DNA of 54,542 bases from Lentisphaerae bacterium RIFOXYA12_64_32 (lineage in GTDB: Bacteria > Verrucomicrobiota > Lentisphaeria > Oligosphaerales > YB12-FULL-65-16), in NCBI GenBank assembly GCA_001803235.1, contig MHBL01000117.1, positions 1-54,542 of the forward strand, read 5' to 3'. The position numbers and the translations under genes were made by a program. Shown here piece by piece: positions 26,096-35,018 of the stretch. Every line of letters begins with the position of its first letter. The first letter of the stretch is position 1. The notes under the pieces are model-generated. The model was not told the origin of the DNA and searched no databases. It saw only the letters and a list, made by a program, of their open reading frames with translations.

Positions 26096-27280
26096 ATGGA
26101 CCTGGGACCACGAATACCGCGCGCGCTGCGTCTGCCGAGTCGGTCCTTCTTTCTCTTCGGACCTCGCGGCACTGGCAAGAGCACGTGGTTGCGGCAAGTT
26201 CTGAGCGACGCCGTCTACCTGGACCTGCTGGACGCGTCTCTGTTCCTGGAACTCTCGCGTGACCCGCACCGTCTGGAGGCGCTGGTCGGGGTCCGGCCGG
26301 CAGGGACTTGGGTGGTTCTCGATGAGATCCAGAAGGTCCCGGAGTTGCTCGACGAGGTACACCGGCTCATGGAGTCGCGGCGGTGGCGATTCGCTTTGGG
26401 CGGCTCTTCGGCCCGGAAGCTGCGGCGCGCCGGTGTCAACCTGCTGGCGGGGCGGGCGCTGACGCTGGACATGGAGCCGCTGAGTGCGGCGGAGCTTGGG
26501 GCCGACTTCGACCTTGAGTTTTCGCTGGCCGAGGGAATGCTGCCGGTGGTACAGACCGACCGGGAGAACGCCACGGCGATACTCAGTGCCTACGTGAGCA
26601 CGTACCTGAAAGAGGAGGTGCGCGCGGAGGGGCTCATCCGGAAAGCGGGACCGTTCCTGCGTTTCCTGAACATTGCGGGGCTCATGAACGGTCAGACGCT
26701 GAACGCGCTGGGGGTAGCTCGTGACGCGGCCGTGCCGCGGAGCAGTGTGGACGCGTATTTCGCCATTCTGCTCGACACCTTGGTCGGGCATTTCCTCCCG
26801 GCGTGGCAGCCGCGACTGAAGGTCCGCGAGCAAACGCACCCGAAGTTCTACTGGTTTGACCCGGGGGTCGCCCGGGCCGCGGCGGGGCTGCAGCACGACC
26901 CGGTGGACCGAACATGGTTGGGCTTTGCCCTGGAAACGTTGGTCTTTCACGAACTGCGCGTGGCCAATGTGGTGCAGGACAAGCACAGGGCGTTGGCCTA
27001 CTACGCCACGGCTGCGGGGTCTGAGGTCGATTTTGTCGTCGAGACACGCAAAGCGCGGAACGGTTCACCCCCGCACGTGGTGTGCATTGAGGTCAAGTTG
27101 GCGCGGGAATGGAACCGGAAATGGGAGCGCGCGATGCGGGACCTGGCGACCCGCCCGGGAGTGTGCGTCGAGCGCATGTTCGGTGTCTACACCGGGACGC
27201 GGGCCCGGCATTTCGACGGCGTGCAGGTCCTGCCCGTTGCCGAGTTCTTCAGCGAATTGCATGCGGGCCGCGTGTTCTGA
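26096..27280 (+). CDS. AAA-type ATPase with DUF4143 domain
   Basis: The 394-residue protein has Walker A FGPRGTGKST (about residues 19-28), Walker B VVLDEIQKV (about 71-79), a sensor-like RFALGGSSARKLRR (about 99-112) and a C-terminal DUF4143 region ending in an EVDFVVET nuclease-like motif. Such ATPases are frequent, horizontally mobile and mostly uncharacterised; links to restriction-like or toxin-antitoxin roles have been proposed. The length is normal for the family. It begins without a Shine-Dalgarno, next to repeat DNA and possibly under its own operator. No partner gene is evident; the next gene is a metabolic dehydrogenase 113 bp away. Confidence 0.9.
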   Translation: MDLGPRIPRALRLPSRSFFLFGPRGTGKSTWLRQVLSDAVYLDLLDASLFLELSRDPHRLEALVGVRPAGTWVVLDEIQKVPELLDEVHRLMESRRWRFALGGSSARKLRRAGVNLLAGRALTLDMEPLSAAELGADFDLEFSLAEGMLPVVQTDRENATAILSAYVSTYLKEEVRAEGLIRKAGPFLRFLNIAGLMNGQTLNALGVARDAAVPRSSVDAYFAILLDTLVGHFLPAWQPRLKVREQTHPKFYWFDPGVARAAAGLQHDPVDRTWLGFALETLVFHELRVANVVQDKHRALAYYATAAGSEVDFVVETRKARNGSPPHVVCIEVKLAREWNRKWERAMRDLATRPGVCVERMFGVYTGTRARHFDGVQVLPVAEFFSELHAGRVF

Positions 27281-27393
27281 GCCGGCCGGGGTTACGCCGC
27301 AGCCGGTTGACCGTTGCACGGTGAAGGGCGTTGAGTCAGTCACGAAGCTGAGCCGACGGACGGAACGGTGTCTTGAGTGGAAAGGAGCAGACC

Positions 27394-28413
27394 ATGCAAG
27401 TGGCAGCGATTACCGGTAAGGAAACGGCGGGACTGGTGGAGAAGCCGGACCCGCACGCGAAGGGCGAGTTTGCCGTGGTGAAAGTGCTCGTGGCGCCGAT
27501 GTGCACCGAGTACAAGGCGTTCAAGGCGGGGAATCCCGGCGACTGCCTGGGCCACGAGGCGGCTGGCGAGGTGGTTGAGGTGGCGCAGGCGGGCACGGTG
27601 AAGGTGGGCGACCGCGTGGTGGTCATGCCGTGCTACCCGTGCGGCAAGTGCACGCTGTGTTTGCGCGGCGACTACATCCACTGCCGGAACGGGCAGAACG
27701 CGCTGAGCGTCACCGGCAACACGGCCGGGACCGCGACCTATGCGCAGTACCTGATCAAGCAGGACTGGTTGCTGCTGCCGATCCCGCAGGGCATGAGCAT
27801 CGAGCACGGCAGCCTGGCCTGTTGCGGGCTGGGCCCGACGTTCGGCGCCATGCAGCGCATGGCGGTGGATGCGTTGGACACGGTGCTGATCACCGGCATG
27901 GGCCCGGTCGGACTGGGCGGCGTCATCAACGGCGTCAGCCGCGGCGCGCGTGTGATCGCGGTCGAGGGGCACCCGTACCGTGCGAACCTCGCAAAGGAGC
28001 TCGGTGCGGTGGCGGCGGTCAATCCGGCGGATGCCAAGGAAGCGTTGAAGCAGATACTGGATCTCACCGACGGGCAAGGCGTGGACAAGGCGGTGGACTG
28101 CAGCGGTGTGCCGGCGGCGCAGCGGCTCATGATCGACGCGACGCGGCGGCGCGGCCAGGTGTCGTTCGTCGGCGAAGGCGGCGACGTGGCGGTGAACGTC
28201 AGTAATGATATGATCCGCAAGGGTTTGACGCTGAATGGTGTGTGGCACTGGAACCGGGGCGATGCGGCGCGCATCATGCAGGTCCTTGCGAAGTCCGCGC
28301 CACTGCTCGACAAGTTCGTCACGCACACGTTCCCGATGTCGCGCGTCGAGGACGCCTGGAAATTGCAACTGACCGGCAACTGCGGCAAGGTCCTGCTGCA
28401 CCCGTGGGAGTAG
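27394..28413 (+). CDS. zinc-dependent alcohol dehydrogenase (MDR superfamily)
   Basis: A 339-residue medium-chain dehydrogenase/reductase. Catalytic-zinc ligands are the Cys in APMCTEY (about residue 36) and GHEAAG (about 52-57). Structural-zinc cysteines are in CYPCGKCTLCLRGDYIHC (about 79-97). The Rossmann motif is GMGPVGLGG (about 169-177). It probably oxidises a sugar alcohol or uronate derivative with NAD(P), judging from the oligogalacturonate-lyase-like gene that follows. AAAGGAG precedes ATG 27394; a TTG at 27373 in frame is less likely. The gene ends directly before a hairpin repeat. Confidence 0.9.
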   Translation: MQVAAITGKETAGLVEKPDPHAKGEFAVVKVLVAPMCTEYKAFKAGNPGDCLGHEAAGEVVEVAQAGTVKVGDRVVVMPCYPCGKCTLCLRGDYIHCRNGQNALSVTGNTAGTATYAQYLIKQDWLLLPIPQGMSIEHGSLACCGLGPTFGAMQRMAVDALDTVLITGMGPVGLGGVINGVSRGARVIAVEGHPYRANLAKELGAVAAVNPADAKEALKQILDLTDGQGVDKAVDCSGVPAAQRLMIDATRRRGQVSFVGEGGDVAVNVSNDMIRKGLTLNGVWHWNRGDAARIMQVLAKSAPLLDKFVTHTFPMSRVEDAWKLQLTGNCGKVLLHPWE

Positions 28414-28430
28414 TGGGGCGGCGTGGGGCT

Positions 28431-28629
28431 GGTGTCTTGCCCGGCGGTGGGCCGCCGGGCTTGCGACACCACTACGAGCGCGTGGCGTGCCCGTTCGCAG
28501 TGGGCTCGCAGTGCGCGGAACGCAGTGGAGCGTCAAGAGCCCATCCCGGGTGACGCGGTGCACGGGGATGGTGTCTTGTCCCGTCCCGGCGCAGACGCCG
28601 CCCCGGGCCTGCGACACCACTACGAGCGC
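28431..28629. repeat. two tandem copies of hairpin repeat R2
   Basis: Copies at 28431-28480 and 28570-28629 share GGTGTCTTG...GCGACACCACTACGAGCG. Within the first, GGTGTC pairs with GACACC and CCCGGCGG with CCGCCGGG, so each folds as a hairpin. The DNA between them (GTGGGCTCGCAGTG and on) is also found at 34214-34258. Further copies lie at 34290-34339 and, truncated, at 48581-48627. Confidence 0.7.
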
Positions 28630-28664
28630 GTGGCGTGCCGTCCCAACAACCATGGAGCCAAACG

Positions 28665-29786
28665 ATGGTAGAGAGAACATCCTATCGTGACCGCGAGAGT
28701 GGCTTCGAGGTCATTCAGTTGACCAACTACCGCGGGCACAGTCACCACTTCTACTTCACGAACCCGGGTTGGTACGCGGGCGGGCACAAGCTGTTGTTCG
28801 GTTCGGACCGCAACAACCGTACGAACCTGTTCGGGGTTGACTTGGCGACGGGCGAGATCGAGCCGTTCACCGAGTTGGCATCCATGCCATTGCCACGCGA
28901 AGTGGAGTTGCAGAAGGCGTGCCTGAACCCGGTGCGGGACGAAGTCTACCTGTGGCACGATGTGCGGTTACTCGCTGTCGACCTGGCGACGCGGCGCGAG
29001 CGTCTGCTGTACGAAGCCAAACCGGGTTGGTGCATCTCGATGACCAACGGTTCGGCGGACGGGCGCCACGTCTACTTCGGGTTGTGGGAGGACATGTCGT
29101 CGCGGTTCACGGTGGACCTGATGCGTGGCTACGTCGGGTTCCGCGAGACCTGGGCGGCGCGGCCGCTGAGCCAGATCGTGCAGGTGGCGACCGACGGCAG
29201 CGGCAGCAAGGTGGTGTTCGAAGAGAAATACTGGATCGGGCACGTCAACACGTCCTTCACGCAACCGCACTTGCTGACGTTCTGCCATGAAGGGCCGTGG
29301 GACTGCGTGGACCATCGGATCTGGGGGTTGGACGCGGACTCGGGCCGGACGTGGAAGATTCGGCCTACGGTCAAAGGCGAAGTGGTCGGGCACGAGTACT
29401 GGTATGCGGATGGCATCCACATCGGGTATCACGGCCACACGGTCCAACACCAGGCGGTTCTGGGCAGAATCCGGTTCGACGATACGGACCGCACCGAGGC
29501 GGTGTTCCCGGGGCATACGGGGCATATCCACTCGAACGACGAGACGCTCATCGTGGGTGACGGTGGCGGCGTGATCCGGGTGTGGAAATGGGACGGCCGG
29601 CAGTACCTGCCGCCACGCGTGCTGTGCCGACACGACTCGGCCATGAAGATCCAGCAGACGCACCCGCACCCGCGCCTGTCGCCGGACGGTTCGTACGTCG
29701 TCTTCAGTTCCGACCGCTCAGGCTACGGGAACGTGTACATGGTGCGCGTCCCCGAGTTCGAGTCGCTGCCGCCGACGAAAGATTGA
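28665..29786 (+). CDS. oligogalacturonate-lyase-like protein (PL22 type)
   Basis: The 373-residue protein resembles family PL22 oligogalacturonate lyases, cytoplasmic seven-bladed propellers that cleave unsaturated pectin oligomers. Supporting features are TNYRGHSHHFYFTNPGWYAG near the N-terminus, GHEYW with the HIGYHGH segment (about residues 245-260), and the HPHPRLSPDGSYVVFSSDR end typical of TolB-like blades. Histidines in HSHH and VGHEYW are candidate Mn-site residues. There is no signal peptide, as in the family. GGAG lies eight bases before ATG 28665. With the upstream dehydrogenase it suggests uronate catabolism. Whether pectin is the substrate is not settled. Confidence 0.85.
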   Translation: MVERTSYRDRESGFEVIQLTNYRGHSHHFYFTNPGWYAGGHKLLFGSDRNNRTNLFGVDLATGEIEPFTELASMPLPREVELQKACLNPVRDEVYLWHDVRLLAVDLATRRERLLYEAKPGWCISMTNGSADGRHVYFGLWEDMSSRFTVDLMRGYVGFRETWAARPLSQIVQVATDGSGSKVVFEEKYWIGHVNTSFTQPHLLTFCHEGPWDCVDHRIWGLDADSGRTWKIRPTVKGEVVGHEYWYADGIHIGYHGHTVQHQAVLGRIRFDDTDRTEAVFPGHTGHIHSNDETLIVGDGGGVIRVWKWDGRQYLPPRVLCRHDSAMKIQQTHPHPRLSPDGSYVVFSSDRSGYGNVYMVRVPEFESLPPTKD

Positions 29787-29874
29787 CCCCGCACTAGTCG
29801 TCCTGGCAGCCCTCGATGCTCCCAAGGTTCTCCTTCGCGCATGGTCTGCCGTAACGACATCAGCAAGATTTCAC

Positions 29875-30144
29875 CACGGAGGCGCGGAGACACGGAGGGC
29901 AGAGGAAGAGGAGGAGATGTGCGGCAGTGAGGCTGGCTGACCGCCAGCCTCACTGCCGCACATCCTTCTGCTGGAGAACTCCGAGTTCAAGCGGTCTGCC
30001 CGCCAGGGTTTTCCCTCAGCCCGGACTTGCATGGCTTCCCCGTGTTCTCCAGATACACGGGGATGTCCGCATTTGCCGCGGCGGAACCGCGGCAAATGCG
30101 GACATCACTCTGAGATTTTCTTCTCCGTGTCTCCGTGCCTGCGG
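29875..30144. repeat. octamer arrays bracketing two perfect hairpins
   Basis: In this 411-bp gap (29787-30197), five 8-bp units such as CACGGAGG run from 29875 to 29914, and two reversed units (TCTCCGTG) plus a degenerate third end at 30144. Between them are a perfect 22-bp hairpin (29916-29937 with 29943-29964, 5-nt loop) and a perfect 20-bp hairpin (30062-30081 with 30087-30106, 5-nt loop). Both begin GATGT and end ACATC. CTGGAGAAC at 29971 and GTTCTCCAG at 30044 pair as well. No gene is present. The position between convergent genes allows a bidirectional terminator role, though T-runs are missing. Confidence 0.75.
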
Positions 30145-30197
30145 TTCAATTCCTGGGCGCCGCAACCCGAAAACCGCAGTAGCATTGCGGTCCGCCC

Positions 30198-31103
30198 TCA
30201 GTGCGGGGGCAGGCTCACTGCTTCGCGTTGCCATTGTGCCGGGGTGAGCCCCAGGGTCTGCTTGAATACGCGGCAGAAGTAGGACGGGTCGACAAAGCCC
30301 ATCTCTCGCGCTACGTCCGTGACTCGGTTGCCCGGGGCGAGAAGGCGGCGGCAGGCTTCGTCCATGCGGTGTCGGCGGAGAAACGTCTGCGGCGGTGTGC
30401 CGACGGCGCGATGGAAGGCGCGGACAAAGGCCGTCTTCTGCATGTGCACCAAGGCTGCCAGTTCCTGATTGCTGGTGTTGCGCGTCGAATGTTTCTGCAT
30501 GTACTCCAGTGCCTGCTGGATATGGCGCGGCAGTCGTTGCAGTCTGTCGAGCAACGGCGGCATCTTGCTGAGGATCCCGTAGGCCAGCGCCAGGATCGCA
30601 AGCGATGGCTCGCTTGCGGGATCCGCACCCAGCAGGGCGTCGATGATATTTGTGGCCTGCGTGAGCAGGACTTCGTCCCGGAGCACGGTGACCGCCAGTG
30701 GCGACAACGGGTGGAAGCCGAGGGTCGTGAATGAGATCAGGACGCAGCGGAACGGTTGCTGGCAGTCGGTGCCATACACGGCGCCGGGGGGGATGACGGC
30801 CAACCGGTCGGGTGCGAGCGGAAACCGTGTCCCGCCGGATGTGACGGCGCCGCCCGGGCCGAGCGCCCAGAGCGCCATCCAGTTCGGGCGTGTCCAGGTT
30901 GCGTCCGGGTATCTCCACTTCTCACTACCCCAGCAGAGTAGAACGGAGCACTCGCGGACACACGCCTGATCGCCGGATGCACCGGTTCTCGCCGCGCCGG
31001 CGTAGAGAGCGTCGAACTGCGCGTCCGTGACTGGCGGTGCAGGGCGACTCACAACTGGGGCGGGATGGTGGGGCATCGGGGCGTGTTTGGTCTTTGCGTT
31101 CAC
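30198..31103 (-). CDS. AraC-family transcriptional regulator
   Basis: A 301-residue regulator with a cupin-like N-terminal effector domain (about 60-170) and a C-terminal double helix-turn-helix (about 190-290): LAALVHMQKTAFVRAFHRAVG then VTDVAREMGFVDPSYFCRVFKQTLGLTPAQW. It probably senses a sugar and activates the divergent beta-helix gene or the neighbouring dehydrogenase/PL22 genes. The GTG at 31103 is preceded by GGTGAGG; an ATG at about residue 9 is an alternative start. Confidence 0.92.
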   Translation of the reverse strand: MNAKTKHAPMPHHPAPVVSRPAPPVTDAQFDALYAGAARTGASGDQACVRECSVLLCWGSEKWRYPDATWTRPNWMALWALGPGGAVTSGGTRFPLAPDRLAVIPPGAVYGTDCQQPFRCVLISFTTLGFHPLSPLAVTVLRDEVLLTQATNIIDALLGADPASEPSLAILALAYGILSKMPPLLDRLQRLPRHIQQALEYMQKHSTRNTSNQELAALVHMQKTAFVRAFHRAVGTPPQTFLRRHRMDEACRRLLAPGNRVTDVAREMGFVDPSYFCRVFKQTLGLTPAQWQREAVSLPPH

Positions 31104-31425
31104 CAGACCTCACCGGATCGAACCACTGGAAGGAAGATGCAGGGCAAAATCATGGGTGGCAATGATTCTTGCCATCCATGCTTTTGCCGCACTCTCCCCG
31201 AGTTGCCGGCGTGTCCGAACGGGAGGCAGCGTTCGACATTCGCATCTCACGCCTGGAATCGTCCGCATCCGAGCCGCGTTCAGTGTAACCGTACCATACT
31301 TGGTCACTCCACGGATGCTACTATTATACCATGAACGGTTGCGATTTCACCATTGCCATCCGTGGGGTCGCGTCGTATCGTAGACAGGAGAGGTCTGCTG
31401 GAATCGGACAAGGGAGATTCTCCGC
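31104..31425. promoter_or_regulatory. divergent intergenic region with possible promoter
   Basis: This 322-bp gap separates the AraC gene (minus) from the beta-helix lipoprotein gene (plus). On the minus strand TGGTATAAT (-10 at 31323-31328) resembles an extended -10; a -35 is weak. On the plus strand TTGGTC (31307-31312) and TATTAT (31322-31327) are another weak pair. No gene or repeat was recognised. A regulator binding here could control both directions. Confidence 0.35.
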
Positions 31426-34020
31426 ATGACATCACGGTTGCTCTTCGGGATGACGGGACTGCTGCTGCTCACGGGGTGCCGGTCCGGGGTTGACTCAGGC
31501 GATCCGGGGGGTGCGTCCGGCGCGGGCGTCAAGTTCTATGTCTCGCCGGAGGGTCGGGACTCGTGGTCCGGCGGCCTGGTCGAGCCGAATCGGGCAGGGA
31601 CCGATGGGCCGTTTGCCACGGTTGTCCGGGCGCGCGATGCGGTTCGCACTCTGAAAGCTGCCGGACCGCTGTCGACGCCGGTCACGGTGCTGTTGCGCGG
31701 GGGGCGGTACTACGTCACCGAACCGCTGCAATTCGGACCGCAGGATTCGGGGACCGAGGCATGCCCGATCACGTACGCCGCATACCCGGGGGAGACTCCC
31801 GAGTTGATCGGCGGCCGGCGGTTGACCGGATTCACGCCGGCCGGCAATGGCCAGGTGTCGCTCGCGCTTCCCGAGGTCAAGGCTGGGGCGTGGACGTTCC
31901 GGTCGCTGTTCATCAACAACGAGCGGCAGGTCCGGGCACGGTATCCGAACGTCGATCCTGCCGACCCGTACCGGCGGGGATTCCTGTACAACGGCACCAA
32001 GCCGAACGGCTTCGGCCTGGCGGTCGGTTGCATTCACAATCCCGGTGACTGGATGGAGTACAAGGTGACCATCCCAGCCGCGGGCGACTACACCTTCTGG
32101 ATGTTCTACAGCGCGCAGAACGCCAACACCGAATGGAAAACCCAGGGCATGGGGGGCCGTACCGAGTTGACGGTGGACAACGGCGCCCCGATCTTGCTGC
32201 AGAATCTGCCTGACACCGGCGGGTGGAGTGTCTACAAGTGGAGTCCCACGGCAACGGTCACGCTGACGGCCGGTGAGCACGTCATGCGCTGGCGGAACGT
32301 GCAGGGCGGCGGGCTGGGGCTGCGGGGGTATGTGTTCTGCGACGATCCGGCCTGGAAGCCGGTTGACGAGGATCTGCCGCAGGTCGCGGCTGGCCGGCAT
32401 CGGGTCGTGGTGCATGCGGCGAAATTCGTCGCGTCGCAAGGCAAGCAACTGGCCGTGACCGGTTCCGGAACCGGGTCAAAGACCACCCTCTGCTGTCCTC
32501 CCGACGCGTTCAAGCCGGCCTGGCTCGCGCCCGGGGTCGAGATTCACGTCTTCCAGTCCGGCGACTGCCGTGCGTACCTGGAGATCGTCTCCATCCAGGG
32601 TTACGACCCCCAGACCCATGTCATCAGCCTGGGCGGACCGGAATGCTCGGCGCTGCTGGCGGCCGGCGACCGCTACTTCGTGGAGAACGTGCAGGAGGAA
32701 CTCGACAGTCCCGGCGAGTGGTATCTGAACCGGCAGACGGGTGTTCTGTACTGCCTGCCCAAACCGGGCTTCACCGCGAAGACCGAAGTGATCGCGCCGG
32801 CGCTGGGACGGATGTTTGACGTCCAGGGCGCGGTTGGGGCGGAATCGGTGTCGCACCTGCGGTTGTCCGGTCTGACCATCCGCTGCACGGACTGGGAGCA
32901 GGGCGACGGTTGCAGCGGGTGGGGCATGGGCAGTGACGGGGTGGTGTATTTCGGGAATGCGGTGAACTGCGTGGTGGAGAACTGCGATTTCCGCAACACC
33001 GGAAAGAATGCGGTGTGCATCAACGGTGGTAGCGGAAACCGCGTCGAGGGGTGTGAGATCGGTCACAGCGGCGGCGGCGGCGTGCTGATCCTGGAGAGCT
33101 CGGGCAACACTGTGACCGACAACCACATCCACCACTGCGGCGAAGTCTACAAACACAACGGCGGCGTCGTCATTCAGGGGGCCCAGGCGTCCGGGAACAC
33201 GGTGTCGCACAATGCGGTCCATGACACGTCGCGCTACGGCATTTCGCTGAAGTGTCCCGGGACCGCCAACGTGGTGGAGTACAACCGGGTCCAGAACACC
33301 AGCCTGGAAACGCACGACACCGGCGCCATCGAAGTCACCCAGCAGGACCGCAACTTCCGCAGCGGCAGCGTGATCCGCGGCAATCTGGTCGCCGACTCGA
33401 TCGGGTACTCGACGACGGACGACAAGCCCTGCTACATGTCGTGGGGCATCTACTTGGACTCGTTCGCCGGCGGCTATGAGGTGACCGGGAACATCGTCTA
33501 CCGGAACTCGCACGGCGGGATCATGCTTCAGGGCGGCAAGGACAACCGCGTGACGAACAACATCTTCGTCGACAGTCGCGAGATGCAGGGACTCCTTGCT
33601 AACTTCTCCGACAACTCGCGGGGCGAGGTGCTGGAACGCAACATTTTCTACTGGACCATCCCAGATGCCGTCCTGTACGCCACCGGCAAACTGCTGACCC
33701 CGGAGGTCATTCGGGTGGACAACAACCTGATCTTCCAGGCTGGTAGTGCGGCGCCGCGCATGGGCTGGGGCGGCTGGACGTCCTTTACCGACTGGCAGGA
33801 GCACGGGTTCGACACGCATTCCGTGTATGCCGACCCGCTCTTTGTCGATCCGGCCAATGACGACTACACGCTGCGTCCCGACTCCCCGGCGTTCAAGCTG
33901 GGGTTTACGGCCATCGACACAGACAGGATCGGCCCCATCAAGCGGCGCTGCTCATGCCGTATCATTCCGGCAGGGCCGCAATTCTGGGCGCCGAGTCCGG
34001 CGGCTGCCGGCAGCAAGTAG
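31426..34020 (+). CDS. lipoprotein with CBM-like insert and right-handed parallel beta-helix
   Basis: An 864-residue exported lipoprotein: the lipobox LLTGC puts the lipidated Cys at residue 18. After KFYVSPEGRDSWSGG (about 36-50) comes the start of a pectate-lyase-like helix. An inserted beta-sandwich at about 198-312 (NPGDWMEYKVTIPAAGDYTF) resembles CBM6/CBM35 modules. The helix resumes at about 440-800 with many N-x-V-x-x-N turns. It should act at the cell surface as a lyase, epimerase or hydrolase; which one is unknown. Two other genes here (36316 and 44316) share the opening DGxDxWSG-type segment and the ELDSPGEWYL or similar block, so the three are distant paralogues. Confidence 0.88.
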   Translation: MTSRLLFGMTGLLLLTGCRSGVDSGDPGGASGAGVKFYVSPEGRDSWSGGLVEPNRAGTDGPFATVVRARDAVRTLKAAGPLSTPVTVLLRGGRYYVTEPLQFGPQDSGTEACPITYAAYPGETPELIGGRRLTGFTPAGNGQVSLALPEVKAGAWTFRSLFINNERQVRARYPNVDPADPYRRGFLYNGTKPNGFGLAVGCIHNPGDWMEYKVTIPAAGDYTFWMFYSAQNANTEWKTQGMGGRTELTVDNGAPILLQNLPDTGGWSVYKWSPTATVTLTAGEHVMRWRNVQGGGLGLRGYVFCDDPAWKPVDEDLPQVAAGRHRVVVHAAKFVASQGKQLAVTGSGTGSKTTLCCPPDAFKPAWLAPGVEIHVFQSGDCRAYLEIVSIQGYDPQTHVISLGGPECSALLAAGDRYFVENVQEELDSPGEWYLNRQTGVLYCLPKPGFTAKTEVIAPALGRMFDVQGAVGAESVSHLRLSGLTIRCTDWEQGDGCSGWGMGSDGVVYFGNAVNCVVENCDFRNTGKNAVCINGGSGNRVEGCEIGHSGGGGVLILESSGNTVTDNHIHHCGEVYKHNGGVVIQGAQASGNTVSHNAVHDTSRYGISLKCPGTANVVEYNRVQNTSLETHDTGAIEVTQQDRNFRSGSVIRGNLVADSIGYSTTDDKPCYMSWGIYLDSFAGGYEVTGNIVYRNSHGGIMLQGGKDNRVTNNIFVDSREMQGLLANFSDNSRGEVLERNIFYWTIPDAVLYATGKLLTPEVIRVDNNLIFQAGSAAPRMGWGGWTSFTDWQEHGFDTHSVYADPLFVDPANDDYTLRPDSPAFKLGFTAIDTDRIGPIKRRCSCRIIPAGPQFWAPSPAAAGSK

Positions 34021-34137
34021 ACCTGCTGCGAAAAGGGAGATAGGCCAGATGGGGCGCTGGGCAGGTGGAAGTGGCCCGGTTGTCGCTCTACGGCGGGATC
34101 GCCACGCCAATGACGGACGGCAGCGCCTCCTGCACCG

Positions 34138-34378
34138 AATTCCCGCGACCTGTGCGGGTAAATCCTGAGAGAGAAAAGGACCCGCCATGGACGCCAGGGT
34201 GCGCCAGCTCGTAGTGGGCTCGCAGTGCACGGAACGAAGTGGAGCGCCAAGAGCCCATCCGGCGCGTTGCGGCGGTCTGGCGCGGGGATGGTGTCTTGCC
34301 CGGCGGACAACCGCCGGGACTGCGCCACCACTACGAACGGCGCCGTGGCCGGATTCACCCGCACAGGTCGAATTCCCG
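34138..34378. mobile_element. non-autonomous TIR element, family 1, with 8-bp target duplication
   Basis: The termini at 34146-34165 (CGACCTGTGCGGGTAAATCC) and 34351-34370 are inverted copies at 19 of 20 positions. AATTCCCG directly before (34138-34145) is repeated directly after (34371-34378), an exact 8-bp duplication. The 225-bp element has no transposase and carries hairpin repeat R2 (34290-34339). It fills most of the 498-bp gap 34021-34518. After it, ATGCATAGG is repeated at 34470 and 34486, just before the RidA gene. Confidence 0.8.
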
Positions 34379-34518
34379 CGTGTTTCGCTGTTGCCCAACG
34401 ACTGGGGGCAGGCAGGCGACTGCGGTCGAGTCGTGCCGCGGTTGAACCCCAGCGCTATGGTGCAATCGTATGCATAGGACTTGCGATGCATAGGGTTGCT
34501 CAAGGGAGGATCTGGGCC

Positions 34519-34989
34519 ATGGATGTGTACAAGAGACTTGAAGAGCTCGGGATCAAGCTGGTGCCGATGGCCGCGAAGAACGACCATTTTCGGCAGGGCC
34601 GGGAATTTGGCGACAATCTGCTGTACATGTCCGGCGTGGGGCCAGAGATGAAGGACGGCAAGTTCATCTACATCGGGCGGGTTGGCGAGGAGTTTACGGT
34701 GGAGCAGGGTGCGGCAGTGGCAAAGAGTGTCGGAATCACGATGCTCTCCGCCATGCATGCGGTCATCGGCGATCTGAACCGGGTCAAGTGCATCGTCAAG
34801 GTGCTCGGGTTTGTCAGCAGCGCGTCGGGATTCTGCCAGCAGCCCGCCGTGATGAACGGTTTCTCCGACCTGATGGTGGAGGTGTTCGGCTGGGACGTCG
34901 GCTCCCACGCGCGGTCCGCCATCGGCACGAGCATCCTGCCGTCGAACATCCCCGTGGAAGTGGAGATGCTGGTGGAGTTGAAGGAATGA
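34519..34989 (+). CDS. RidA/YjgF family protein, paralogue 1
   Basis: A 156-residue member of the RidA (YjgF/YER057c/UK114) family, trimeric proteins whose archetype hydrolyses reactive enamine/imine intermediates. The landmark is HARSAIG (Arg about residue 130), the position of the substrate-binding Arg in deaminating members, followed by LPSNIPVEVEMLVEL. GGGAGGA lies eight bases before ATG 34519. The aldo/keto reductase gene starts 29 bp downstream, so they are probably co-transcribed. A second RidA at 40982 is closely similar. Its real substrate here may be a sugar-pathway intermediate. Confidence 0.9.
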   Translation: MDVYKRLEELGIKLVPMAAKNDHFRQGREFGDNLLYMSGVGPEMKDGKFIYIGRVGEEFTVEQGAAVAKSVGITMLSAMHAVIGDLNRVKCIVKVLGFVSSASGFCQQPAVMNGFSDLMVEVFGWDVGSHARSAIGTSILPSNIPVEVEMLVELKE

Positions 34990-35018
34990 GTCCGGGCTGA
35001 TAAAGGCGGGACGACCGA

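Noticed and set aside
29916..30106. Rho-independent terminators
   Set aside because: The stems are long and perfect, but no T-run follows on either strand; kept as hairpin repeats instead.
34225..34518. N-terminal extension of the first RidA gene
   Set aside because: It reads through the inserted TIR element; RidA proteins normally begin close to 34519.
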